This document shows positions 24,871 to 33,104 of a stretch of DNA of 46,020 nt, piece after piece (the first letter of the stretch is position 1; every line of letters begins with the position of its first letter). The notes beneath the pieces are model-generated. The model was not told where the DNA came from. It worked only from the letters and a program-made list of their open reading frames with translations, and did not search any database. The DNA is taken from contig SFEV01000019.1 of the NCBI GenBank assembly GCA_004557975.1, positions 1 through 46,020 on the forward strand, read 5' to 3'. Origin of the DNA: Lachnospiraceae bacterium. GTDB lineage: Bacteria > Bacillota > Clostridia > Lachnospirales > Lachnospiraceae. Both the position numbers and the translations under genes were made by a program.

Positions 24871-26307
24871 TTATATTCTGGATACGTTTTTACTTTCCTG
24901 TAATTGTTTTGCGCCAAGCTCTGCCCGGAAATCCTCCAGTGCATCGATGCCTTCCTGTGTGACCGGTTTAACCCACCTGCCGCTTCTGGTGTACCGCCAT
25001 TCGAAGAACAGGCGGATCAGCTCATCTGTGTAGAGGAAGGAAAAGACTGCCAGGAACGGAAGGTGCAGAACCATACCTGAGATCCAGGTGGCAGGCACGC
25101 TGATGGTGAAAAGACAAACGATTTCCAGTACCGTTCCAAATACAGGATCACCGCCTGCACGGTAGCAGCTGTTCATAATATAGTTGCAGGTGCGGACCGT
25201 TCCGGCTGCCAGATAGATCAGCAGCATATATTTACCGTAATACAGAGCTTCTGTGCTGAGTCCGAACAGCCCCAGCAGCGGACGGTTGAAGATCAGCATG
25301 ACGGAGACGATGGTAAATGTAATGGCGGGACAGAGCAGGGAAAAGGCTTTCATGGAACGATAACCCTTCATATGGTTGCCGGCGCCGATCTCGTTGCCAA
25401 CCACAACGGAGCTGGCGTCTGCCAGACCTCCGAAAAATGCGAAGACGAAGCCTTCCAGCACGCGGAACGCAGCCATGGCCGCGATGGCGGATTCTGACTG
25501 GCGTCCGATGACGATATTGATCAGCATCTGGCCGATCCCGTAGAACAGTTCATTGCAGATGATCGGCAGACATTTCTTAATATAGGTGCTGATAAAGTTC
25601 ATATCCCATCCGAACATATCCCGCAGATTCATCCGGACAGAGCTCTGATCCCGCAGGAGGAACAGCAGCAGAAGGAAGAAATTCACGATGCTGGATGCCA
25701 GTGTACCTACGGCCGCACCGGAGGCACCCATTTTCGGCATGCCGAAATGTCCGTAAATCAAGGTCCAGTTCAGACAGAAATTCACGATAATACCCACTAT
25801 AGAGCAGATCAGAGGAGCTTTGACCCGTTCCGTTGACCGCAGCAGGAAATTCATCAGCAGTACCATCACCGTGATGGGATAGGAAAAACCGACGATCCGG
25901 ATATAGGGGATACCGATCTGTATGATGGATTCTTTATCGGTATAGATCCTGAGAAGAAAAGCCGGATTGACGATGGCAACGATTCCGAAAGCCAGGGCAA
26001 CCATCAACATGCACAGCAGAGAGATACCGAAGCTGCGGTTGATTCCCCGGATGTTTCGGGCACCCCAGTATTGTGCGAAAAACAAAAGGGCGCCTCCCGC
26101 AAATCCAAAATAGCAGGAGAAAAACAGCGAGGTGATCTGAGAACAGATCCCGATGGCCGCAACGGACAATTCCCCCTGGCTGCCGATCATGATGGTATCT
26201 ATCATAGTGGCAGTGGTAGACAGCAGATTCTGAAAGGCAATAGGAAGAGCAAGTGTAATAACAGATGTAAAAAATGCTTTCCAGTTAAAAGCCGGCTTTT
26301 GTGACAT
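24871..26307 (-). CDS. MATE-family multidrug/cation antiporter
   Basis: A 478-aa membrane protein with about twelve helices arranged as two related halves. The MATE signatures are clear: LALPIAFQNLLSTTATMIDTIMIG at the N-terminus, GASGAAVGTLAS in the middle, and GRQSESAIAAMAAFRV at the start of the second half. Family members export drugs or metabolites in exchange for Na+ or H+. AGGAGG lies at 26315-26320 before ATG 26307. It has its own promoter, so it is probably not part of the hydrogenase operon upstream. Substrate unknown. Confidence 0.95.
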   Translation of the reverse strand: MSQKPAFNWKAFFTSVITLALPIAFQNLLSTTATMIDTIMIGSQGELSVAAIGICSQITSLFFSCYFGFAGGALLFFAQYWGARNIRGINRSFGISLLCMLMVALAFGIVAIVNPAFLLRIYTDKESIIQIGIPYIRIVGFSYPITVMVLLMNFLLRSTERVKAPLICSIVGIIVNFCLNWTLIYGHFGMPKMGASGAAVGTLASSIVNFFLLLLFLLRDQSSVRMNLRDMFGWDMNFISTYIKKCLPIICNELFYGIGQMLINIVIGRQSESAIAAMAAFRVLEGFVFAFFGGLADASSVVVGNEIGAGNHMKGYRSMKAFSLLCPAITFTIVSVMLIFNRPLLGLFGLSTEALYYGKYMLLIYLAAGTVRTCNYIMNSCYRAGGDPVFGTVLEIVCLFTISVPATWISGMVLHLPFLAVFSFLYTDELIRLFFEWRYTRSGRWVKPVTQEGIDALEDFRAELGAKQLQESKNVSRI

Positions 26308-26338
26308 GAGAGCGCCTCCTTATGATCATATAATCTAT

Positions 26339-26366
26339 ATAATATATCCGAAGGCCAGAAAGTCAA
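26339..26366 (-). promoter_or_regulatory. MATE gene promoter
   Basis: On the minus strand TTGACT, 16 bp, TATTAT, about 32 bases before the start codon. Confidence 0.6.
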
Positions 26367-26377
26367 GATCATCTGTG

Positions 26378-26403
26378 AAAAAACCGACGCATAAGAACAT
26401 GCG
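26378..26403 (-). terminator. Probable terminator of the hydrogenase maturation operon
   Basis: On the minus strand CGCAT-gttctt-ATGCG is followed by TCGG and six T. It lies about 100 bp past the hydF stop and just before the MATE promoter. Confidence 0.55.
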
Positions 26404-26438
26404 GTCTGTGGCTTGCATGGCGTGGCACGTGAACAGTA
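26401..26438 (+). repeat. Dispersed 38-bp intergenic repeat, copy 1
   Basis: Matches the reverse complement of 41501-41538 at 35 of 38 positions by direct comparison. Both copies are in non-coding spacers. Nearby downstream is a dyad CGTACG-AG-CGTACG (26477-26490). Confidence 0.85.
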
Positions 26439-26502
26439 GCCATGCTGCCGCCGACGGGCGCCGCTGCATTCCGTCACGTACGAGCGTACGGAAGCAATCA
26501 TT

Positions 26503-27711
26503 TTACGCCTGCGTCAGCCGGTCATGAAGCTTTGGGAAGGGCTCCAGGGCACGCAGGAGGATTCCGTGCATCCGGGCGATGGCTGTCCCGTAATTTGTCA
26601 CCGGGACACCAGAATCCTGACAGCGGCGGATGCGGGACTTCATTTCACGCTCATTCAGCATGCAGCCGCCGCAGTGGATGACCAGCGCGAAGTCCGTCAG
26701 ATCCTCCGGAAATTCTGTGCCGGAGGTGAAAGAAAAACGGAGCTTCTTTCCGGTGTATTCCAGGATCCGGCGCGGAAGCTTGACGGTTCCGATATCGTCA
26801 CACTGCCTGTGATGGGTGCAGCCCTCCGAAATCAGTACCGTATCGCCGTCTTTCAGGAGGTCCAGCGCTGCCGCCCCGTCTGTCAGAGGTTCCAGATCGC
26901 CCTTATAGCGGGCAAACAGGATGGAAAACGAGGTCAGCAAAATATCCTCCGGTGTGTCTCGGCTGACACGTCCGAAAGCCTGGGAATCGGTGATGACGAG
27001 CTTCGGTTTCTTTGCAAGGCCGGCGAGCGCTTCTGACAGCTCCGTCTCCTTTACGACGACCGGAATCGCACCTGCTTCCAGTGCGTCCCGGATGGTCTGC
27101 TGCTGAGGCAGAATCAGCCTTCCCTTCGGTGCCGCGGAATCAATGGGCACGACGAGCACGGCAAAGTCGCCGGGACAAAGCAGATCCGCGACGATACGTC
27201 TGCTGTTTTCTTCTTTTCGGGCAAGACGTCCGATCATTTCTTTCAGTTCACAGATATTCGTGTTTTCCAGGGCGCTGACATAGATTTCATTTTCCGGAAG
27301 CGGAGGTGTCTCCACAAGCAGGTCGGACTTGTTGTGCGCAATGATATAGCTGATCCTCTTTTCACGAAACAGTTCTGTCAGTTCACGGTCCGCCTGCTGC
27401 ATTCCCCTGCGGGCATCCACGACGAGAATTGCGATGTCCGCATAGTTGAGCACCTGTCTGGCACGCTGTACGCGCAGGGCGCCCAGTGTTCCTTCATCGT
27501 CAATTCCCGGTGTGTCGATGATCACGACGGGCCCGAGAGGCAGAAGCTCCATGGCCTTTTTGACGGGATCGGTGGTCGTTCCCATGACTTCGGAGACGAC
27601 GGAGAGCTTCTGTCCCGTCACGGCGTTTACAAGACTTGATTTTCCGGCATTTCTGAGGCCGAAAAATCCGATGTGCAGTCGTTCTGCAGATACCTGATCA
27701 TTTAATCCCAT
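26503..27711 (-). CDS. hydF: [FeFe]-hydrogenase maturation GTPase HydF
   Basis: HydF is the scaffold on which the diiron subcluster of the H-cluster is assembled before transfer to the hydrogenase. The N-terminal GTPase has the P-loop GLRNAGKSS (residues 18-26), GTTTDPV, DTPGIDD and NKSD. The C-terminal cluster domain has CTHHRQCDDIG and, about 50 residues later, HCGGCMLN, giving the CxH...HCxxC ligand set. 402 aa is normal. GGAGG precedes ATG 27711. It is the last gene of the operon and is separated from hydG by a spacer with a perfect 15-bp inverted repeat. Confidence 0.97.
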   Translation of the reverse strand: MGLNDQVSAERLHIGFFGLRNAGKSSLVNAVTGQKLSVVSEVMGTTTDPVKKAMELLPLGPVVIIDTPGIDDEGTLGALRVQRARQVLNYADIAILVVDARRGMQQADRELTELFREKRISYIIAHNKSDLLVETPPLPENEIYVSALENTNICELKEMIGRLARKEENSRRIVADLLCPGDFAVLVVPIDSAAPKGRLILPQQQTIRDALEAGAIPVVVKETELSEALAGLAKKPKLVITDSQAFGRVSRDTPEDILLTSFSILFARYKGDLEPLTDGAAALDLLKDGDTVLISEGCTHHRQCDDIGTVKLPRRILEYTGKKLRFSFTSGTEFPEDLTDFALVIHCGGCMLNEREMKSRIRRCQDSGVPVTNYGTAIARMHGILLRALEPFPKLHDRLTQA

Positions 27712-27771
27712 GTGTGAGTCCTCCTTCTGATCGGATCATACGTTCAGCAGTTACTGTCCGTTTCATTCACA

Positions 27772-27826
27772 GCAGCACGCTTCGCGGGGCACAGAAACTG
27801 CATTTCATGCGCGCGAAGCGTGCTGC
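27772..27826 (-). repeat. Perfect 15-bp inverted repeat between hydG and hydF
   Basis: GCAGCACGCTTCGCG (27772-27786) and its exact complement (27812-27826) flank a 25-nt loop. No T-run follows on either strand, so it is not an ordinary terminator. It could protect or define the ends of the hydG and hydF message segments, or be a small mobile palindrome. Confidence 0.85.
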
Positions 27827-27832
27827 GGCGTA

Positions 27833-29281
27833 TCAGAAACGGAAATCACGCCTGTTCGAGGATCTGATTGCTGCAATATTTTCAGCTGCAATGGAGCGCA
27901 CTTTGTCCTTCGGGATTTTTGCAAGCTCCTGTTCAATCAGTTCAAAGCCGCGTTTTTTTGTATCCTCTGAGCCGTAATCCGTAAGGTACTCTGCCAGTGT
28001 CATCAGAGCGTTGGGATGGCAGCAGTTGAGAATCTGACCGTTTTTGCAAAGTGCCATAAAGCGGTCTCCCGTGCGGCCCTCCCGGTAACATGCCGTACAG
28101 AAAGAAGGGATGTGGCCCTGCCGGATCAGCCAGTTCACCACCTCGTCGAGGGTGCGCTGGTCTGACACGTCGAACTGTTCGGAATCGTGGGGGCGCTCCT
28201 CCTGCGTGTAGCCGCCCACTGAAGTGCGGGAAGCGCCGCTGATCTGAGAGATACCCAGCTCCAGGACTTTTTCACGAACCTCCTGGCTTTCGCGGGTGGA
28301 GATGATCATTCCGGTGTAGGGAGCGGCAATACGGATGCAGGCAATAATCTTTTCGAACATCTCATCGCTGAGACTGTTGTCGAATACGCCGGGATCGATG
28401 TCGTCCGCATGCTTTACCCGCGGTACACTGATGGTGTGGGGACCTACTCCGTAAGCGGCTTCCAGGTGCTCCGCGTGCATCAGCAGACCTGCAAATTCAT
28501 ACCGGTACATTTCCAGACCGAAGAGAACGCCGAGGCCTACATCGTCGATGCCGCCCTCCATGGCACGGTCCATGGCTTCTGTATGATAATCATAGTCGTG
28601 CTTCGGCCCGGTTGGATGAAGCTCGAGATAGCTCTTTTTGTGGTACGTTTCCTGGAAGAGAATGTATGTTCCGATGCCGGCTTCCTTCAGCTTCCTGTAG
28701 TTTTCAACTGTAGTGGCGGCAATGTTCACATTGACTCTGCGGATTGCTCCGTTTTTGTGCTTCACGCTGTAAATCGTGTCGATACATTCCAGGATATATT
28801 CAATGGGATTCATGGTCGGATGCTCGCCGGCCTCGATGGCAAGACGCTTATGGCCCATGTCCTGCAGGGCAATGACTTCCCTGCGCACCTCGTCCTGGGT
28901 CAGCCTGATGCGGGAAATATGTTTGTTTTTCGTGTGGTAAGGACAGTATACACAGCCGTTGATACAGTAATTGGAGAGATACAGAGGCGCAAAGAGCACA
29001 ATTCTGTTGCCGTAGAAGGCGAGCTTGATTTCCTTTGCCAGCCGGAACATTTCTTCTGTTTTTTCCGGAATATCGCAGGCCAGCAGCACCGATGCCTCAC
29101 GATGGGTAAGCCCGGCGCAGCGCACGCCGTTCTCCGTCTTTTTCGGCCGTGCCTTCTCCAGGATACTGTCAATCAGCGCAATATTATGTTTGTTTTCTTC
29201 TGCATAGCGGAGTGTTTCGAGGATCTCCTCATGATTGATGAATTCTTCAGCTTTGTGTGATTTTGGATTGTAAATAGCCAT
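27833..29281 (-). CDS. hydG: [FeFe]-hydrogenase maturation tyrosine lyase HydG
   Basis: HydG is a radical-SAM enzyme that cleaves tyrosine and supplies CO and cyanide ligands for the H-cluster. The SAM cluster cysteines are C106, C110 and C113 (YCINGCVYC). The C-terminal auxiliary cluster motif is CTACYREGRTGDRFMALC. 482 aa fits. The frame is open 53 codons further upstream, but ATG 29281 (MAIYNPKSH) has AAAGGAA before it and matches the family start; the longer reading would run back into hydE. It lies 41 bp after hydE. Confidence 0.97.
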   Translation of the reverse strand: MAIYNPKSHKAEEFINHEEILETLRYAEENKHNIALIDSILEKARPKKTENGVRCAGLTHREASVLLACDIPEKTEEMFRLAKEIKLAFYGNRIVLFAPLYLSNYCINGCVYCPYHTKNKHISRIRLTQDEVRREVIALQDMGHKRLAIEAGEHPTMNPIEYILECIDTIYSVKHKNGAIRRVNVNIAATTVENYRKLKEAGIGTYILFQETYHKKSYLELHPTGPKHDYDYHTEAMDRAMEGGIDDVGLGVLFGLEMYRYEFAGLLMHAEHLEAAYGVGPHTISVPRVKHADDIDPGVFDNSLSDEMFEKIIACIRIAAPYTGMIISTRESQEVREKVLELGISQISGASRTSVGGYTQEERPHDSEQFDVSDQRTLDEVVNWLIRQGHIPSFCTACYREGRTGDRFMALCKNGQILNCCHPNALMTLAEYLTDYGSEDTKKRGFELIEQELAKIPKDKVRSIAAENIAAIRSSNRRDFRF

Positions 29282-29322
29282 GTTTTTTCCTTTCTTGCGG
29301 TCAGAGTCAGAACTGCGCGTGA

Positions 29323-30411
29323 TCAGAGCGCAGCTTCGCACTTTCCATTCAGAGATGATTGTTTTCTGTTTACGTCTCCCCTGTCTGTCACAATCCGGTA
29401 TCCGATTGCTTCCATCCGTCGGGTGAGACAGTTCCTGCACTCGGCAGCCTCGTCACCGGTACAGATTTTATTGTCGTACAGCTCATATTTCTTCCGTACG
29501 GAGACGGGAGAGAGATTCGGCATTACGACGTTGGCTCCGGCCAGAATGCCCTTTTCCCTGCCAAGGGGATGAATTGTGCCGAGGGCAGTGGTAGCCGGAA
29601 GGAGCACGTGAGGAAGCATCAGGCGGATAATGGACAGAAGCCAGAGAGTTTCTTCCAGTGTGCCGGCACTGCAGTCCTTAAAGGGAGTATCCCGGTGGGG
29701 GATAAAAGGACCGATTCCGCACATGTCCGGAGAGAACCGGTCAATAAATGCCAGATCGGAAGCGAGTGTCTCCGGCGTCTGATACGGAGACCCCACCATA
29801 AAGCCGCAGCCCGTCTGATATCCGATTTCCTTCAGATCATACAGGCAGCGCATCCGGTTGTCGAAGGACATTTCTGCGGGATGGAGCTTTTCGTAGTGAT
29901 GTCTGTCGGCTGTCTCATGGCGCAGCAGATACCGGTCGGCCCCCGCATCAAACAGCCGCCTGTAGCTGTCACGGGAGCGCTCGCCTGCGGAGAGTGTCAC
30001 AGCACAGTCGGGATATCGTGTTTTGATGGCACTGACGATTTCGCACAGGTACGTATCATCAAAAAACGCATCCTCCCCGCCCTGAAGTACATAAGTGCGG
30101 AAGCCGAGATCATAACCTGTGTCACAGCATTCCAGAATCTGTTCCTTTGTCAGCCGGTAACGGCTGCAGGAACTGTTGGAACGGCGGATGCCGCAATACA
30201 GACAGTTGTTGCGGCAGAGGTTCGTAAACTCAATCAGTCCTCTGACGTAAACACTGTTCCCGTAGTACTGTCTGCGTATGCGCTGTGCCTTCGGCGTGAT
30301 GTACTCCATGGCCTCTGCGCTTCGGTTCCGGATAAGAAAAGCGTATTCATCGGGAGAGAGTGTATGCTTTTCTTCCAGCCGGTCAATCAGCGATTTCAGA
30401 AGGCTATCCAT
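29323..30411 (-). CDS. hydE: [FeFe]-hydrogenase maturation radical-SAM enzyme HydE
   Basis: HydE is the radical-SAM maturase thought to act in building the dithiolate bridge/diiron precursor. The CX3CX2C motif is C66, C70 and C73 (LCRNNCLYCGIR). The barrel contains the LQGGED loop, and TLSAGERS in place of the usual TLSxGE. A C-terminal ECRNC pair is present. 362 aa is standard. ATG 30411 overlaps the end of the upstream TM1266-like gene by eight bases (ATGGATAG), so translation is probably coupled. Confidence 0.96.
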   Translation of the reverse strand: MDSLLKSLIDRLEEKHTLSPDEYAFLIRNRSAEAMEYITPKAQRIRRQYYGNSVYVRGLIEFTNLCRNNCLYCGIRRSNSSCSRYRLTKEQILECCDTGYDLGFRTYVLQGGEDAFFDDTYLCEIVSAIKTRYPDCAVTLSAGERSRDSYRRLFDAGADRYLLRHETADRHHYEKLHPAEMSFDNRMRCLYDLKEIGYQTGCGFMVGSPYQTPETLASDLAFIDRFSPDMCGIGPFIPHRDTPFKDCSAGTLEETLWLLSIIRLMLPHVLLPATTALGTIHPLGREKGILAGANVVMPNLSPVSVRKKYELYDNKICTGDEAAECRNCLTRRMEAIGYRIVTDRGDVNRKQSSLNGKCEAAL

Positions 30412-30679
30412 GGATTGCCGTATCGCCCTTGCCGGTCACATTGGAATAGGCGATTCTGACACTGACTCCGTCCAGATTTCCGATTTTACCGGAGAGCGCT
30501 GCGATGACATTCTGCGGCGCATCGATTGCGACGGATACAATGTTGATTTTTCTTTCGCGGTATGGAATCCCCATTCTCCCGATAATGTGATTGCCATATT
30601 CATGCAGCAGTCCGTTCAGCTTTTCGACAGATTCCATATTTTCTACGATAATTCCCATAACTGCAACTCTTGTTTCCAT
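30404..30679 (-). CDS. TM1266-like iron-only hydrogenase system regulator
   Basis: A 91-aa protein with an ACT/NikR-C-like ferredoxin fold: METRVAVMGIIVENMESVEKLN, GNHIIGRMGIPYRERKINIVSVAI, then a second half with the same beta-alpha-beta rhythm. Such proteins are often encoded with hydE/hydG/hydF and annotated as putative hydrogenase-system regulators; the ligand is unknown to me. ATG 30679 follows GGAGG at acceptable spacing. The first gene of the operon, it is preceded by the attenuator-like leader and overlaps hydE. Confidence 0.9.
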   Translation of the reverse strand: METRVAVMGIIVENMESVEKLNGLLHEYGNHIIGRMGIPYRERKINIVSVAIDAPQNVIAALSGKIGNLDGVSVRIAYSNVTGKGDTAIHG

Positions 30680-30694
30680 AGTAGTGATACCTCC

Positions 30695-30754
30695 AAAAAA
30701 AGACCATGCCTGTGAAAGGCATGGCCACTGGTCGTGCAGCAAAAAGCAATGGCC
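30695..30754 (-). promoter_or_regulatory. Attenuator-like leader of the hydrogenase maturation operon
   Basis: Read on the minus strand, a terminator (CCATGCCT-ttcac-AGGCATGG, then TC and seven T; 30724 to 30695) sits directly before the operon's ribosome site. Just upstream, GGCCATTG (plus 30747-30754) can pair with CAGTGGCC (plus 30723-30730). The latter shares its CC with the terminator's 5' arm, so the two hairpins exclude each other. This layout is typical of a riboswitch or protein-controlled attenuator. No known riboswitch class was recognised. The rest of the 269-bp gap (to 30948) is AT-rich and shows no clear gene. Confidence 0.65.
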
Positions 30755-30948
30755 CCTTTCACTCAGAGCCTGCTGTCGCAGAGAACTTTATGGCAGGGAA
30801 ACATATAAAAAATTTATCACTTTCAGTATGATGTAAAAAGACAGAAATGTCAAGAGAAATCCCGGTAAAAATTCAGGAAAAACAGAGAAGAACAAACATC
30901 AGACAAAAATAAACAAAAATAATAAGTAATTTTCAGATAATAATGCTG

Positions 30949-31563
30949 TTACAGAGAACACAGAAAATTCAGTGACCCGGCAGGATTTTCCGTACCCTTT
31001 TCGAGCAGAGAGACGAGACCCTGCAGCGTGTCCTCGATCTCATCCAGTGTGGACGGAGCCAGTGTGTTGTCAAGCTTTACAGTCAGTACAATCAGTACAA
31101 TTTCTGCCAGTGCGGAGGGGTTGTCAAAATGAAGCTCTCCACGTTCTGCGGCCTGACGTATAATTTCGGTCAGAGCAGGCTTCAGTTCGCTGATCATATG
31201 AGACACGTATTTCTGATGAATGTATGCCTTCTCCTGGATGCTGTGTGGACTTTCGGAGATATTGCGGTTGAGAAAATGGGAGGAGGACTGGCGGCATGCC
31301 TGGAAGATCATCGCCATCCGTGTAAAAGGCGGGATATCCGTCTGTCGTGCCAGTGACTTGGCTGTCTCAATCGGCTGCTTATAATTTCGTTCTACAAGAG
31401 ATTCCACAATTGCGTCCTTGGACGGAAAATAATAATAGATACTGCCTTTTCCGATTCCGGCAGTATGGGCGATATCGCTGACGGAAATTGTCTGTACATC
31501 TCTGCTTCCCATCAGTTCCTGGAGTGCATCCAGAATTTTGTTGTACTTTGCAGAATTTCCCAT
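30949..31563 (-). CDS. TetR/AcrR-family transcriptional regulator
   Basis: 204 aa. The N-terminal helix-turn-helix is typical of the family (VSDIAHTAGIGKGSIYYYFP, residues 28-47). The all-helical C-terminal half is the ligand and dimer domain. AAAGGATTC precedes ATG 31563. It is divergent from the SCP2/hydrolase/condensation/ACP/ligase operon, and two TetR-type dyads lie in the shared region, so it most likely controls that operon. The ligand is unknown; an acyl-CoA or the pathway product would be logical guesses. Confidence 0.93.
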   Translation of the reverse strand: MGNSAKYNKILDALQELMGSRDVQTISVSDIAHTAGIGKGSIYYYFPSKDAIVESLVERNYKQPIETAKSLARQTDIPPFTRMAMIFQACRQSSSHFLNRNISESPHSIQEKAYIHQKYVSHMISELKPALTEIIRQAAERGELHFDNPSALAEIVLIVLTVKLDNTLAPSTLDEIEDTLQGLVSLLEKGTENPAGSLNFLCSL

Positions 31564-31605
31564 ATCAGAATCCTTTCTATGTGCAATGTGCTATGGAATT
31601 AGTTC

Positions 31606-31635
31606 AGTATAGCACAGAAATTTCCAGCTTCACAA
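31606..31635 (-). promoter_or_regulatory. tetR promoter with overlapping dyad
   Basis: On the minus strand TTGTGA, 18 bp, TATACT. A 7-bp inverted repeat GTGCTAT...ATAGCAC (31588-31594 and 31609-31615) overlaps the -10, which could allow autoregulation. Confidence 0.6.
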
Positions 31636-31692
31636 CTGGGAATATTCCTAAAAATAAAAAGGAATCAGCGGGAAATTCATGAAAACAAAATA

Positions 31693-31751
31693 TTGACCGT
31701 TAGTCGAAAAGATGATAGTTTAATAACACATATAAATCGACCAATGGTCGA
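31693..31751 (+). promoter_or_regulatory. Two TetR-type operators upstream of the acyl-transfer operon
   Basis: TCGACCAATGGTCGA (31737-31751) is a perfect 15-bp dyad. TTGACCGTTAGTCGA (31693-31707) is an imperfect relative on the same pattern. Starts are 44 bp apart, close to four helical turns. The first overlaps a TTGACC that could be a -35. The second ends 13 bases before the ribosome site of the first gene, so repressor binding would block transcription. Confidence 0.78.
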
Positions 31752-31776
31752 AAAAAGGGAAATGGAGGGTTGTGAA

Positions 31777-32106
31777 ATGACGTATGCAGAATTTTTCTCA
31801 GAAATCAAAGGAAAATTTATGGCAGCCGATGTAAGTGATATTCACGAGCATCTGGCATACCAGTTTAATATTACAGGTGAGGCATCGGGCATTTTTTATG
31901 TAGAAGTGAGGGATGGAAAGATTTTCGTGGAACCGTATGAATATTTTGACCGCGACGTTCTGTTTATCGGAAGTGCAGATACTTTTATGAAAATCGCGGA
32001 AAATAAGCTTGATCCCGTTCTTGCTTTTACGTTACAGAAACTGAAATTTGAGGGAAATGTAGAAAAAGCACTGAGATTGAAGGAACTGATTGACAGCCGG
32101 AAATAA
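31777..32106 (+). CDS. SCP2-like sterol/lipid-carrier domain protein
   Basis: A 109-aa protein starting MTYAEFFSEIKGKF. The pattern (amphipathic N-terminal helix, then GIFYVEVRDGKIFVEPYEYFDRDV, then FMKIAENKLDPVLAFTLQKLKFEG) is that of the SCP2 fold, which binds fatty-acyl or other lipid ligands. GGAGGG precedes ATG 31777; in-frame codons further upstream run through the operators and lack a ribosome site. It is the first gene of the TetR-controlled operon. A role in holding an acyl substrate is inference. Confidence 0.82.
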   Translation: MTYAEFFSEIKGKFMAADVSDIHEHLAYQFNITGEASGIFYVEVRDGKIFVEPYEYFDRDVLFIGSADTFMKIAENKLDPVLAFTLQKLKFEGNVEKALRLKELIDSRK

Positions 32107-32159
32107 TTTCCGGACGGTATCCCGGAGAAAGGAACGGCTGCGAAGGAAATGGAGCAGAT

Positions 32160-33104
32160 ATGATCAGAAAAATGAAAATTGCAGGTGCTCTGCTCGGAGC
32201 GTTTGCATTGACGGAAGCGGGTATCACGACTTATTTTTACCGCAGGACCATGATGAGAAGCAGGCTGAAGACAGAGCGCACCATGAAAATGTCGGGAACA
32301 GACTGGAGCCAGTATATTCCGAAAATGCAGGAGCGAAAGGCGTTTCTGTTTGCACAGCCGAGAGAGGATATCTGGCAGCAGTCGGAGGATGGGCTGCGGC
32401 TGCATGCATCGTGGATTCCGAATGATGGGGCAAAAAAAGTGGTGATCTGTTTTCACGGATACACCAGCCAGGGAATGACGGATTACGTCGGGCTTTCCGA
32501 TTATTATCTGAAAAACGGATTTGCCATGCTGCTGGTGGATGAGAGAGCCCACGGAGAAAGTGAAGGAAAATACGTCGGTTTCGGCTGCAGGGACCGCTTT
32601 GATGCGCTGGTCTGGATTGACTGGGTAATCGAAACATGCGGCCCGGAGGTACAGATTCTTCTGCACGGCATCTCCATGGGGGCATCCACCGTACTGATGA
32701 CAGGAGCACTGGGGCTCCCGCTGCAGGTGAAAGGACTCGTTTCAGACTGTGCCTTCACTTCCCCGAAATACGTATTTACCCATGTGCTGCACAGTATGTA
32801 CCATCTGCCGGCCTTCCCGCTGATTCAGATTTCGGACAGAGTCAACAGGAGAAAGGCGGGATATGGACTGGACGAGTGCAATGCGGCACGGGAAGCATCA
32901 AAAATCAAAGTTCCGATTCTGCTGATTCACGGGTCATCTGATACTTTTGTTCCGTGTTCCATGTGTGAGGAGATTTACAGGAACTGCCCGCAGGGCACGA
33001 AAAAGCTGATCGTGGACGGCGCCGGACATGCAGAGAGCTATTTCAAAGATCCGGAAACGTATGAACGTACTCTGACCGAGTTTATTGGAGGAATTATTAT
33101 ATGA
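32160..33104 (+). CDS. Membrane-anchored alpha/beta hydrolase
   Basis: 314 aa. One N-terminal hydrophobic helix (about residues 6-26) anchors it or acts as an uncleaved signal. The catalytic triad is visible: nucleophile Ser172 in HGISMGAS, Asp in GSSDTFVP and His in GAGHAESY; the oxyanion strand is CFHGYTSQG. It is likely an esterase, thioesterase or peptidase of the S9/S33-like fold. GGAG precedes ATG 32160. Its stop overlaps the next gene's start (ATGA), so it is translationally coupled to the condensation-type protein. It might release or process the product of the carrier pathway; substrate unknown. Confidence 0.88.
   Translation: MIRKMKIAGALLGAFALTEAGITTYFYRRTMMRSRLKTERTMKMSGTDWSQYIPKMQERKAFLFAQPREDIWQQSEDGLRLHASWIPNDGAKKVVICFHGYTSQGMTDYVGLSDYYLKNGFAMLLVDERAHGESEGKYVGFGCRDRFDALVWIDWVIETCGPEVQILLHGISMGASTVLMTGALGLPLQVKGLVSDCAFTSPKYVFTHVLHSMYHLPAFPLIQISDRVNRRKAGYGLDECNAAREASKIKVPILLIHGSSDTFVPCSMCEEIYRNCPQGTKKLIVDGAGHAESYFKDPETYERTLTEFIGGIII

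Noticed and set aside
29282..29440. A 53-codon upstream extension of hydG
   Set aside because: It overlaps the hydE coding end and shows no HydG similarity; ATG 29281 has the ribosome site.
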